Of a DNA stretch of 64,000 nucleotides, positions 26,964 to 35,033 are shown in pieces. Position numbers and translations under genes: made by a program. A model generated the notes under the pieces. The model saw only the letters and a program-made list of their open reading frames with translations. It did no database searches and was not told the DNA's origin. The stretch's first letter is position 1. Each line of letters opens with the position of its first letter. Origin of the DNA: Flavobacterium pectinovorum (GTDB lineage Bacteria > Bacteroidota > Bacteroidia > Flavobacteriales > Flavobacteriaceae); the NCBI RefSeq assembly GCF_022802975.1, contig NZ_JAFEVZ010000008.1, positions 62,001 to 126,000 of the forward strand, written 5' to 3'.

Positions 26964-28247
26964 ATGCCAATAACCGCCAACGATACTAAAAGAAAATCAT
27001 GGTTGGAAGTACCAGAGAATAGTGATTTTCCTATTCAGAATATTCCTTTCGGTGTATTTCTAACTAAAGAAAATGTCGTTACTGTAGGAACCAGAATTGG
27101 CGATTACGCTATAGATTTAGGAGCTTTACAACAATTAAACTATTTTGAAGGAATAGATTTAACAGATGATATGTTTATGCAGGATACGCTAAATGATTTT
27201 ATTTCTGACGGGAAAAAAACATGGCGTTTAGTTCGAAACCGCATCGCTGATATTTTTGATGCAACTAACCCTCAACTTAGAGATTCCACAAAAGACAGAG
27301 AAATTGTTATTTTTGAAATTGATGACGTCGAAATGCAATTACCGGTTTTAATTGGTGATTATACCGATTTTTATTCGAGTAAAGAACATGCTACAAACGT
27401 AGGTAAAATGTTTCGTGATCCTGAGAATGCATTACTGCCAAACTGGCTTCACATTCCGGTAGGATATCATGGTAGAAGTTCTACGATCGTTCCCTCAGGG
27501 ATTCCGGTGCACAGACCAATGGGGCAAACTCTGCCGGTTGGTGAGAAATATCCGGTTTTTGGTCCTTCACGATTAGTGGATTTTGAATTAGAAACCGCTT
27601 TTATTACAACAGATGTAAATGTAATGGGCGAAAATATTTCGACTTACGAAGCCGAAGATTATATTTTTGGAATGGTTTTACTGAACGACTGGAGCGCTCG
27701 TGATATTCAAAAATGGGAATACGTGCCGCTTGGACCATTCTTGGCCAAAAACTTTGCTACATCAATTTCTCCGTGGATTGTAACTATGGATGCCTTAGAA
27801 CCTTTTAGAACTAAAGGACCTAAGCAGGATCCAACTCCGCTTCCGTATTTACAGACAAAAGGAAAAAAAGCGTTTGATATTCATCTGGAAGTTGCTCTTA
27901 AGCCTGAAGATCAGGAAGAAACTATTGTTTCGAGATCTAATTTTAAATATTTATACTGGTCAATGACACAGCAATTGGCACATCACACTTCAAACGGGTG
28001 TCGTGTGAATTCTGGAGACATGATGGGTTCAGGAACTATTTCAGGACCAACTCCGGACAGTTTTGGTTCGATGTTAGAATTGACCTGGGGAGGAAAAAAT
28101 CCTTTAAAATTAAAAGACGGAAGCGAACGAAAATTCATTGAAGATAATGATACGGTAATCATTAGAGGTTTCTGCGAAAATGCAGAAGTTAGAATTGGTT
28201 TTGGAGAAGTAGCGAGTCAGCTTTTACCTCCGTTTATCAGACAATGA
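26964..28247 (+). CDS. fahA: Fumarylacetoacetase
   Basis: The 427 aa protein catalyses the last step of tyrosine breakdown, splitting fumarylacetoacetate into fumarate and acetoacetate. Metal and active-site blocks visible are IGDYTDFYSSKEHATNVG, PVGYHGRSSTIVPSG, DFELETAFI and LLNDWSARDIQKWEYVPLGP. Both the SH3-like N-terminal part and the catalytic C-terminal part are present at normal length. It stands alone, divergent from glyA; other tyrosine catabolic genes are not in the window. Confidence 0.95.
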   Translation: MPITANDTKRKSWLEVPENSDFPIQNIPFGVFLTKENVVTVGTRIGDYAIDLGALQQLNYFEGIDLTDDMFMQDTLNDFISDGKKTWRLVRNRIADIFDATNPQLRDSTKDREIVIFEIDDVEMQLPVLIGDYTDFYSSKEHATNVGKMFRDPENALLPNWLHIPVGYHGRSSTIVPSGIPVHRPMGQTLPVGEKYPVFGPSRLVDFELETAFITTDVNVMGENISTYEAEDYIFGMVLLNDWSARDIQKWEYVPLGPFLAKNFATSISPWIVTMDALEPFRTKGPKQDPTPLPYLQTKGKKAFDIHLEVALKPEDQEETIVSRSNFKYLYWSMTQQLAHHTSNGCRVNSGDMMGSGTISGPTPDSFGSMLELTWGGKNPLKLKDGSERKFIEDNDTVIIRGFCENAEVRIGFGEVASQLLPPFIRQ

Positions 28248-28283
28248 AGAGCAGATAAATTATCTGAAGAGATATAGAAAAAT

Positions 28284-28313
28284 AAAAACCTTGGTTATCG
28301 CCAAGGTTTTTTT
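28284..28313 (+). terminator. Terminator after fahA
   Basis: AAACCTTGG and CCAAGGTTT arms around a six-base loop are followed by T residues. Confidence 0.85.
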
Positions 28314-28392
28314 ATGCCGTTAAGTTTTTAATTTGGCTTATTCTGAATGTTTTGAATCTAACAAAGTTGCGAACCGCAAAGTTTTTTGAGTT

Positions 28393-28513
28393 GCCTCCAG
28401 TTTTAACTGGAGGTTTGTATTTTGCAAGAAAAAAGGCTTTAGCCAAAAATCGATTTTGGCTAAAGCCCTTATGATTGTTGGCTTTATTTTTTTTATCCAG
28501 TTAAAACTGGAGG
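28393..28513. repeat. Nested palindromic element with 18-bp terminal inverted repeats
   Basis: GCCTCCAGTTTTAACTGG at 28393-28410 recurs as its exact reverse complement at 28496-28513. Each end is itself a palindrome. Between them, 28435-28467 forms a perfect 14-bp stem (GGCTTTAGCCAAAA and its complement). The structure resembles a small non-autonomous mobile or REP-type element. Confidence 0.7.
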
Positions 28514-28545
28514 CTATTCAATAAATATAAACTTTAAAAACTTTT

Positions 28546-28577
28546 CGGGCTTTAACTCCGTTCAGCCTGACAAAACA
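28546..28577. repeat. Dispersed CAGCCTGAC-type repeat
   Basis: GGCTTTAACTCCGTTCAGCC followed by TGACAAAACA repeats the core found at 7216-7240. Confidence 0.55.
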
Positions 28578-28607
28578 ATTCAAAAAGCAACTTGGTGACA
28601 ATCAGAT

Positions 28608-29648
28608 TTAAGCAGGAATCTGTTGGCTTAAGCAATGTAAAGTTCCGAATCCCCAGATAAAATCAATACAGCTTATTCCGATTATTTCTCTATCCGGAAA
28701 ACATTCTGATAAAATGTTTAATGCTATGCGGTCATTACTGTCATTAAAGGTAGGAACTAAAACACAGTTATTTAAAATTAGGAAATTGGCATAACTGGCC
28801 GGTAATCTTAAATCTTCAAAATCAACACGTTTTGGCATTGGCAGTGCTACAATTGTTGGCGATTTCCCATCTTCTAATTTTGCGTTTTGCAAACGTTTCA
28901 AATTATCCTGTAAAGGTTTGTAGTTTGAATCGTTTTTATCTGTTTCAACTATTGTTACTATAGTGTCTTCATTCACAAATCGGCATAAATCGTCAATATG
29001 ACCGTGAGTGTCATCACCTTCAATTCCGTCTCCTAGCCAAATTACGTTGGTAACGCCAAGATATTCTTTAAAAACAGCTTCGTAATCTTCTTTTGTAAAG
29101 CCCTCATTTCGAACCTGAATTGTAGGATGCATCAGGCATTCTTCAGATGTCAGTAAAGTTCCTTTTCCGTTTACATCAATTGCTCCGCCTTCAATAATTA
29201 CCGGTTTTCCTTTATAAGTTACCTGAGTTAATGGTACATCAATAAAATCAGCTATTTTACCCGGAACAAATTTATCTAACTGATAGTTTTTATATTTTGC
29301 CCAACCGTTGAAATTAAAATTTAAGGCTTCTCTTTTTGAACCGTTTTTTACAATGATTGGTCCTGAATCACGCATCCAGCTTCTGTTTGTTTTATGAATG
29401 ATAAAAGAAACATTGGCGATATTTACACGTGCCCTTTCTAACATTTCGGCTACTTTTTCTTTTAATTTTTCATCGGCTACGACCAAAAAAACAGTTTCAA
29501 AAGTGGCTACTTTTTTAATAAATTCAATAAAAGCCCATTGAACTGCTTCGTATTTTCCCGGCCAATCATTTCCATTATGAGGAAAACATAATATAACTCC
29601 CTGTTGTTTCTCCCATTCTGCCGGAAATCTTCTGCTATTTGCTGTCAT
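28608..29648 (-). CDS. aguA: Agmatine deiminase
   Basis: The enzyme (346 aa) hydrolyses agmatine to N-carbamoylputrescine and ammonia. Guanidine-handling blocks are present: MRDSGPIIVKNG, VIEGGAIDVNGKG, GDDTHGHIDDLCRFV and the catalytic cysteine in WGFGTLHCLSQQIP. The start at 29648 is preferred because a TATCTTTG -7 box at 29673-29680 overlaps the longer start at 29675. It partners with the amidase at 31566-32453, from which it is separated by a convergent-strand OmpA gene. Confidence 0.94.
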   Translation of the reverse strand: MTANSRRFPAEWEKQQGVILCFPHNGNDWPGKYEAVQWAFIEFIKKVATFETVFLVVADEKLKEKVAEMLERARVNIANVSFIIHKTNRSWMRDSGPIIVKNGSKREALNFNFNGWAKYKNYQLDKFVPGKIADFIDVPLTQVTYKGKPVIIEGGAIDVNGKGTLLTSEECLMHPTIQVRNEGFTKEDYEAVFKEYLGVTNVIWLGDGIEGDDTHGHIDDLCRFVNEDTIVTIVETDKNDSNYKPLQDNLKRLQNAKLEDGKSPTIVALPMPKRVDFEDLRLPASYANFLILNNCVLVPTFNDSNDRIALNILSECFPDREIIGISCIDFIWGFGTLHCLSQQIPA

Positions 29649-29672
29649 AAAAAGTTTCTGAATTAAAGGTTG

Positions 29673-29680
29673 CAAAGATA
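29673..29680 (-). promoter_or_regulatory. -7 element of aguA
   Basis: TATCTTTG on the minus strand fits TAnnTTTG and decides the start codon at 29648. Confidence 0.5.
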
Positions 29681-29699
29681 ATCATTCATTAGGATTATG

Positions 29700-30219
29700 A
29701 AACAGTATGAGAAACTTTGAAGTCTTTTTAGAGTTTAATTTTTAATAACAGAGAAAATAATTAAAAAAAGGCGTCTTAAAATTGTAAAATTTATAAATAA
29801 TTATTTATTTTGTCTTTTTTGTTAGGATTTTATTAATATTTAGAGAGAATTTTTAATTAATAAACAGGTTAATTTTAAAAAAAATACATTAATTTTAGCT
29901 TTTAATAAAATAACTAATTTTTAATAGAATCTCAAGATTTTTATGTTAAATTTTGTGATAAATAAATCTTTTTTTTAAGATTAAATAAGTTAGTTAATAA
30001 TTAAAAATATCGCCCCAAGTTGTTTTAAAAAAGGCTGAAAATTCATTAATTCTCATTAAAACCTAATGAATGGGAATTATATAAAAATTCAGAAAATGAA
30101 TGGAATGCTTTTTTTACGTCCTTAATATAAGTTTGTTGTGAGTTTTAAAAAAAATAGATTCACAATATTACTACTTATTATTAAAGCTTAAAATGTAAAA
30201 TTTAAAACACTTAGATATC
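29700..30219. other. AT-rich non-coding region upstream of the OmpA gene
   Basis: About 520 bp with very high A+T and no convincing ORF. TAAGTTTG at 30128-30135 could be a -7 box for the OmpA gene, but no TTG lies at the right distance. The length suggests a long leader or upstream control region; no known RNA family was recognised. Confidence 0.4.
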
Positions 30220-31482
30220 ATGAAAAAAAAATTAGCTTCCTTAACACTTTTAGTATTGTCGTTTTTTGCAAATGCGCAGAATGGGACAGTACCTTCAACT
30301 GAACCTTACAATGATAAATCAGCATATGACAAATGGTCTGTCGAATTAAATGGTGGTTTAAATAATCCAATGAGAACAATGACTCCTGGTTATTACACAA
30401 CTGGTCTTAATCCTTTTCACGCTGATTTAGGTGTGAGATATATGTTCAGTCCTAAATTTGGTTTTAAATTGGATTTTGGATACGATCAATTTAAAGATGG
30501 GGGAAATTCTCCTGAATTTGACAGCAAATACCTGAGAACAAGTTTGCAGGGAGTTATAAATCTTGGCAGGGCTCTAAACTTTGAAACTTGGACAAATACC
30601 TTTGGATTATTACTTCATGGTGGATTTGGTGCTGCGCAAATAAGCAGTAAAGATGGCTTAGATGGTGAAGATTACTTGGCACATGGAATTCTTGGTTTAA
30701 CAGGACAAATAAAATTAAGCAACAGTGTTGCGTTGACAGGAGATCTTACCGGTATTGTTAATACTCTGCAAGATTTTAATTTTGATGGAATGGCTAAAAC
30801 CAGAACTGCTACTCTTGACGGTGTTTTGCTTAATGCTTCTGTAGGATTGACATTTTATTTAGGTAAAAATAAAGTACACGCTGACTGGGTTGGTGAAGAT
30901 GACAAATATGATAGTTTAGAAAAAAGGGTAGCACTTATTGAATCAGGCGCTTTGGATAGTGATAAAGACGGAGTGGCTGATATATATGATTTAGAGCCAA
31001 ATTCTATTGCAGGTGTTACGGTAAATACAAAAGGACAATCAATCGATAATAACCAAAATGGAGTTCCGGATGAATTAGAAAGTTATTTAGAGAAAACTTA
31101 TGGACAAAAAAGCGAAGGTATTGCAACAAATACTACTGTAGAACAATTAATTAATGATGGATACGTAAATGTTTACTTTGATTTTAATTCTACTAAACCA
31201 ACAAATGCTTCTTTATCAGGGATTGATTTCTTAGTGAAATATTTGAAAAACAACCCAAATAAAACAGCAGATGTAGTAGGATATGCAGATGAAATTGGAA
31301 GTTCAAGTTATAATATTGAGTTGTCAAGAAAAAGAGCTGAAGCGGTGAAACAAGTAGCGATAAATGCAGGAATTGATGCTTCAAGACTAAATGTAGTTGC
31401 TAACGGAGAAGACACTTCTGTAAATAAAAAATCAAAAGAAGCTCGTCAAATTGTGAGAAGAGTTTCTTTCAAGGTAAAATAA
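30220..31482 (+). CDS. OmpA family outer membrane protein with TSP3-like calcium repeats
   Basis: The 420 aa protein has a signal peptide (MKKKLASLTLLVLSFFANA), an N-terminal beta-barrel (about 25-225) ending in VGLTFYLGKN, a short linker with thrombospondin type 3 like acidic repeats (DSDKDGVADIYDLEPNS and DNNQNGVPDELE), and a C-terminal OmpA peptidoglycan-binding domain (VYFDFNSTKPT...VVGYADEIGSSSYNIELSRKRA). It should anchor the outer membrane to the cell wall. It is expressed alone and ends in a strong terminator. Confidence 0.93.
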   Translation: MKKKLASLTLLVLSFFANAQNGTVPSTEPYNDKSAYDKWSVELNGGLNNPMRTMTPGYYTTGLNPFHADLGVRYMFSPKFGFKLDFGYDQFKDGGNSPEFDSKYLRTSLQGVINLGRALNFETWTNTFGLLLHGGFGAAQISSKDGLDGEDYLAHGILGLTGQIKLSNSVALTGDLTGIVNTLQDFNFDGMAKTRTATLDGVLLNASVGLTFYLGKNKVHADWVGEDDKYDSLEKRVALIESGALDSDKDGVADIYDLEPNSIAGVTVNTKGQSIDNNQNGVPDELESYLEKTYGQKSEGIATNTTVEQLINDGYVNVYFDFNSTKPTNASLSGIDFLVKYLKNNPNKTADVVGYADEIGSSSYNIELSRKRAEAVKQVAINAGIDASRLNVVANGEDTSVNKKSKEARQIVRRVSFKVK

Positions 31483-31500
31483 AACTTAAAAATAAGTGCT

Positions 31501-31540
31501 AAAAAGGGCTGTTTCTATAATAGAAACAGCCCTTTATTTT
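31501..31540. terminator. Bidirectional terminator between ompA-like gene and aguB
   Basis: AAAGGGCTGTTTCTA pairs with TAGAAACAGCCCTTT; A and T runs flank both sides. It serves both converging genes. Confidence 0.9.
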
Positions 31541-31565
31541 ATAAAAAAATCAATTCGATCTAATT

Positions 31566-32453
31566 CTAATCGATAGCTCTTTTTGTAATATCGCTAAAAG
31601 CATCAATTCTTCTGTCTCTGAAAAATGGCCAGTTCTGACGTACATTTTCCTGTAAATCCAGATCAACTTCGGCAATTAAAATTTCTTCCTGATCGTGTGA
31701 AGCCTGTGCTAGGATTTCACCCTGAGGACCTGCAATAAACGATGCTCCCCAAAACTGGATTCCTTCAGTTCCTTCAATATATTTTTCTAAACCAATTCGG
31801 TTTGCGGCTGCGACAAAAACACCATTTGCAACAGCGTGTCCTTTCATAACATTCATCCAGGCACCATATTGATTTTCGCCATATTGTTCTTTTTCTTTAG
31901 GATGCCATCCAATTGCTGTAGGGTAGAATAATACTTCTGCACCTTTTAAAGCGGTGATACGGGCTGCTTCAGGATACCATTGATCCCAGCAGATAAGTGT
32001 TCCGATTTTTCCTTTTTTTGTTTCAATGGCCTGAAAACCTAAATCTCCGGGAGTAAAATAGAATTTTTCATAAAAATGCGGATCATCCGGAATATGCATT
32101 TTACGGTACAAACCTGCTTCTGAACCATCAGTATCAATAATGTAGGTACTATTGTGATAAATTCCTGCCATTCTTTTTTCGAAGAAAGGAACAATAATCA
32201 CGACTCCTAATTCTTTTGCCAGTTCGCTAAAAGCAATAAATGAAGTACTGTAAAGTGGTTCTGCTAATGCAAAATTATCTACATCCTCGCTCTGGCAAAA
32301 ATAATGACTGCTATATAATTCAGGTAAAAGGATAACTTCAGCACCTTTACCGGCAGCATCTTTTACCCAGCTGATGCATTTTTTAAGATTATTTTCGGCA
32401 ACGTCATTAAGGTTTAACTGAATAACGGCTATTTTATATTTTCTTTTTGGCAT
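31566..32453 (-). CDS. aguB: N-carbamoylputrescine amidase (nitrilase superfamily)
   Basis: The 295 aa enzyme makes putrescine, CO2 and ammonia from N-carbamoylputrescine. The nitrilase triad is visible: Glu in LLPELYSSHYF, Lys in YRKMHIPDD and Cys in TLICWDQWYPEAAR. ATG 32453 (MPKRKYKIAVIQLN) is chosen; the longer start at 32474 lies inside a TATTTTTG -7 box (32472-32479). Together with aguA and speA it completes a putrescine route from arginine. Confidence 0.92.
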   Translation of the reverse strand: MPKRKYKIAVIQLNLNDVAENNLKKCISWVKDAAGKGAEVILLPELYSSHYFCQSEDVDNFALAEPLYSTSFIAFSELAKELGVVIIVPFFEKRMAGIYHNSTYIIDTDGSEAGLYRKMHIPDDPHFYEKFYFTPGDLGFQAIETKKGKIGTLICWDQWYPEAARITALKGAEVLFYPTAIGWHPKEKEQYGENQYGAWMNVMKGHAVANGVFVAAANRIGLEKYIEGTEGIQFWGASFIAGPQGEILAQASHDQEEILIAEVDLDLQENVRQNWPFFRDRRIDAFSDITKRAID

Positions 32454-32471
32454 GACATAAAATTTAGAGTG

Positions 32472-32479
32472 CAAAAATA
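32472..32479 (-). promoter_or_regulatory. -7 element of aguB
   Basis: TATTTTTG on the minus strand matches TAnnTTTG, 18 bp before the ATG, and excludes the longer start. Confidence 0.5.
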
Positions 32480-32550
32480 GTAATTTTTAAAGGAATGACA
32501 AAAGCGGTACGGTTCCTGAAAAAACTAAAATGTCTTTATGAGTTTATATG

Positions 32551-32587
32551 AATAAAAAAAAACACCAATACTAATACCGGTGTTTTA
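32551..32587 (-). terminator. Terminator of the sigma factor operon
   Basis: On the minus strand AAACACCGGTA...ATTGGTGTTT forms a stem followed by eight T, 25 bp after the last gene of the operon. Confidence 0.75.
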
Positions 32588-32612
32588 ATGATTGAGAAAC
32601 TGTTCTAAAATA

Positions 32613-33674
32613 TTATTGTTTTTTGATTAAGCTGACATTTCCGTAATTCGAATTTACAGTAACTTTATTTTGGCCTTTTTTCTTGTAATAGCCACTTATT
32701 TTTTTTGAAGTAGATTTGTTTTCGGTTGATGAAACATCTAAAGAATTGTCTTTTTTTATATTTCCGTATTTGGTATTTATATTAAAATCAAATGTATAAT
32801 TGGTATCATAACCAAGATAAACATCAGAATAACCGGAATTGATATTGACATTATTGGCTTTTTCTGTAATCATTCCAACATTTATTTTGCTGTAATTGGC
32901 ATCAATATTTATATTATTTGAAATTTCGGCAACATTGATTGTAAGGTAATTACCGGATCCTGAAAGGGAATTAATTTTTTGAAATTTAAAATTTCCGTAA
33001 TTACAGTCATATTTAACCGTTTGACCATCAGAAATAACTAAATCGGTGTAGTTTGTATCTAGAATTAAATTTCCGGAATCATTTATTTTTAAACCAGAAT
33101 AATGCGCCTGAATAATTCCGTTTTTAATGTAATCAATAGCAGAGTTTTGGCAATATTCAATCTGAATACGATTGTTTGGCCCATTTAATTTTCCAAGAAT
33201 AATTTTTCCGTATTTGCAGGAAATATCAGTAGTTGATTCTAAAGCGAGAGCAGTGATATTACCGTATTTATTATTTAGTTTTACAGTTCCGTTTTTAGGG
33301 ATTTTAATTACATAATTAATTTCAAAGCTGTTACTGCTTCCTTTTCCTTTTAAAGTAGAGCTTCCAATTTTAGTGATCGCTGTAACCATCGATTTAAGGG
33401 CAGTAATATCAACATCTATGCTGTTAAGTTTTTCATTTACCCAATTTTCGTTTCCGCCTGTAACTCTTATGGTAATGTCCAGATCGATTTTATCTTCATC
33501 CCATGTCGATACGGTTATGTTTCCGTATTTGTTGTCAATATCGATTCCTGCATTCGAATTAACGATATAGGTTTTTTTGATGCTTTTTTGTTTTGAAATA
33601 AAAGTATCATCATTTGAAAAACCTAAAAAAGGAATTAAAGTAAATAATATCAGTATGTTATAGTATTTCTTCAT
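32613..33674 (-). CDS. Exported YGN-repeat protein (DUF4097-like)
   Basis: The 353 aa protein has a signal peptide (MKKYYNILILFTLIPFLGFS). About nine short repeats follow, each with a Tyr-Gly or Tyr-Ser turn and alternating hydrophobics: NKYGNITVSTWDEDKI, NKYGNITALAL, CKYGKIILGKL, CNYGNFKFQKI, ANYSKINVGMI, TKYGNIKKD and SNYGNVSLIKK among them. This suggests a beta helix such as in DUF4097/GIN-type proteins. It is the last gene of an operon with an ECF sigma factor and a membrane protein, overlapping the latter by 17 bp. A role as sensor or target of that system is inferred only. Confidence 0.75.
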   Translation of the reverse strand: MKKYYNILILFTLIPFLGFSNDDTFISKQKSIKKTYIVNSNAGIDIDNKYGNITVSTWDEDKIDLDITIRVTGGNENWVNEKLNSIDVDITALKSMVTAITKIGSSTLKGKGSSNSFEINYVIKIPKNGTVKLNNKYGNITALALESTTDISCKYGKIILGKLNGPNNRIQIEYCQNSAIDYIKNGIIQAHYSGLKINDSGNLILDTNYTDLVISDGQTVKYDCNYGNFKFQKINSLSGSGNYLTINVAEISNNINIDANYSKINVGMITEKANNVNINSGYSDVYLGYDTNYTFDFNINTKYGNIKKDNSLDVSSTENKSTSKKISGYYKKKGQNKVTVNSNYGNVSLIKKQ

Positions 33675-34194
33675 GTGTGGTATTTTTTAATTTTTCATTT
33701 TCTTCAATGCGCTGTAAAACCGTTTGTAAAAAAGATATTCGGGTTTGCAGGTTGCTGATCATGGCGTAAATAATTTGTTTGTTTTCGCCGTTTTTTTGAA
33801 CTTCTTTTATGATTTTTTCATAATCTGCATCAAAAACTTTCATTTGTTTTAAGGCATCGTTTATGATTTGCTCATTTTCCGGAGAACTTTTTTCTTTCAG
33901 TTTAACCAGTTCATTTTCAATTAAAATGCTGAAAATAGAATCGGTTTGTTTGGTTTCTTTTGATGTAAATTTGAATTCCTTAGGCTTTTCATTATTGTTG
34001 TAAAAAACCGATACACCTAATAATATCACTATTGAAGCAGCAATGGACCAAACAGCATATTTTTTTTTCTTTGGCTGTTTTTGGTTCAGTTTATTTAAGA
34101 AATCTAATTGATGGTTTGTATTCATTTCCTGAACATCCCATTGATTTTCAAATTTTTTAAATAACTCGTCTAAGTTGTCATTTTTCTTTTTCAT
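33658..34194 (-). CDS. Putative membrane-bound anti-sigma-like protein
   Basis: The 178 aa protein has one membrane span near residues 46-67 (YAVWSIAASIVILLGVSVFY), a short basic N-terminal part on the cytoplasmic side by the positive-inside rule, and a charged helical C-terminal part likely in the periplasm. No zinc HXXXCXXC or FecR motif is visible. Position after the sigma factor (4-bp ATGA overlap) and topology suggest an anti-sigma role. This is inference from context. Confidence 0.65.
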   Translation of the reverse strand: MKKKNDNLDELFKKFENQWDVQEMNTNHQLDFLNKLNQKQPKKKKYAVWSIAASIVILLGVSVFYNNNEKPKEFKFTSKETKQTDSIFSILIENELVKLKEKSSPENEQIINDALKQMKVFDADYEKIIKEVQKNGENKQIIYAMISNLQTRISFLQTVLQRIEENEKLKNTTHEEIL

Positions 34195-34748
34195 ATATCT
34201 TCTTCTAATTTTTTTCGCAAACTTTCTTTAGCTCTGCTTAATGTGGTTCTGCAGTTCGCATAACTGATGTTTAAGATTTCGCTAATTTCTTCCTGATCAT
34301 AGCCTTCAATATAAAAGAGCGTCAACACCATTCGGTAATTATCTTTTAAAGCCGAAATGGAATCCAAAACCTGTTTTACTTTAAGCGAATTCAAATCGAT
34401 ATTTTCAGAAAAAAAAGTATCATTTTCTTCCATTTTGTAAAGTGTTTTGTTCAGGTCTTCCATCTGAAAAGCATTGTTTTTTTTATAAAAATCAATACTG
34501 TAATTCACAATGATTTTTTTAAGCCAGGCTCCAAATGCAACTTCCTGTTTATAATCGTTAATTTTGGTAAAAGCTCTCAAAAAGCCTTCCTGCATGACGT
34601 CTTGTGCAAAATGTTCGTCTTTTACAATTCTGTAAGCCACATTATACATTGCCTTACAGTAACGATTGTAAATTTCGAATTGTGCTTTTTGATTATTCTC
34701 TTTACAAAGTTTGATTAACTCTTCGATATTTTGATTGATTGTGTTCAA
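34191..34748 (-). CDS. ECF-type RNA polymerase sigma factor
   Basis: The 185 aa protein has sigma region 2 (FEIYNRYCKAMYNVAYRIVK, then DVMQEGFLRAFTKI) and region 4 (YRMVLTLFYIEGYDQEEISE, then NISYANCRTTLSRAKESLRK). The frame opens with TTG at 34748, directly preceded by a TAA stop, and the first ATG lies inside region 2, so TTG is the only reasonable start. It leads a three-gene operon whose genes overlap. The cognate promoters are unknown; ECF operons often regulate themselves. Confidence 0.9.
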   Translation of the reverse strand: MNTINQNIEELIKLCKENNQKAQFEIYNRYCKAMYNVAYRIVKDEHFAQDVMQEGFLRAFTKINDYKQEVAFGAWLKKIIVNYSIDFYKKNNAFQMEDLNKTLYKMEENDTFFSENIDLNSLKVKQVLDSISALKDNYRMVLTLFYIEGYDQEEISEILNISYANCRTTLSRAKESLRKKLEEDI

Positions 34749-35033
34749 TTAATGATTGCTGGTTTCTTATAAGGACTCTGCTTATTTAGGTTTGTTACAG
34801 TTTTGATAAAATTAATTGTAATTTTTTTAGAATGCCCGTAAATCTTGTGTAAAGTAGTTTTTAAAATAAAATTTCAACTGTAATGTCTTTGTTTTTGGCA
34901 TAATGATTGTCTATTTTTATGACCTGATTTTCAAAGGCAATTTTCAGCATGTTTTTATTCAAAAATGATGTTTTTTAGCTTGTGTTTGAGATCAGGACTA
35001 AACTTTTAATGACAAAACGACTTATATATTATT

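Noticed and set aside
34861..34950. 29-codon minus-strand frame in the sigma-lon gap (MLKIAFENQVIKIDNHYAK)
   Set aside because: It looks protein-like, but it is very short, has no clear ribosome site and no support from context; it may be a gene remnant.
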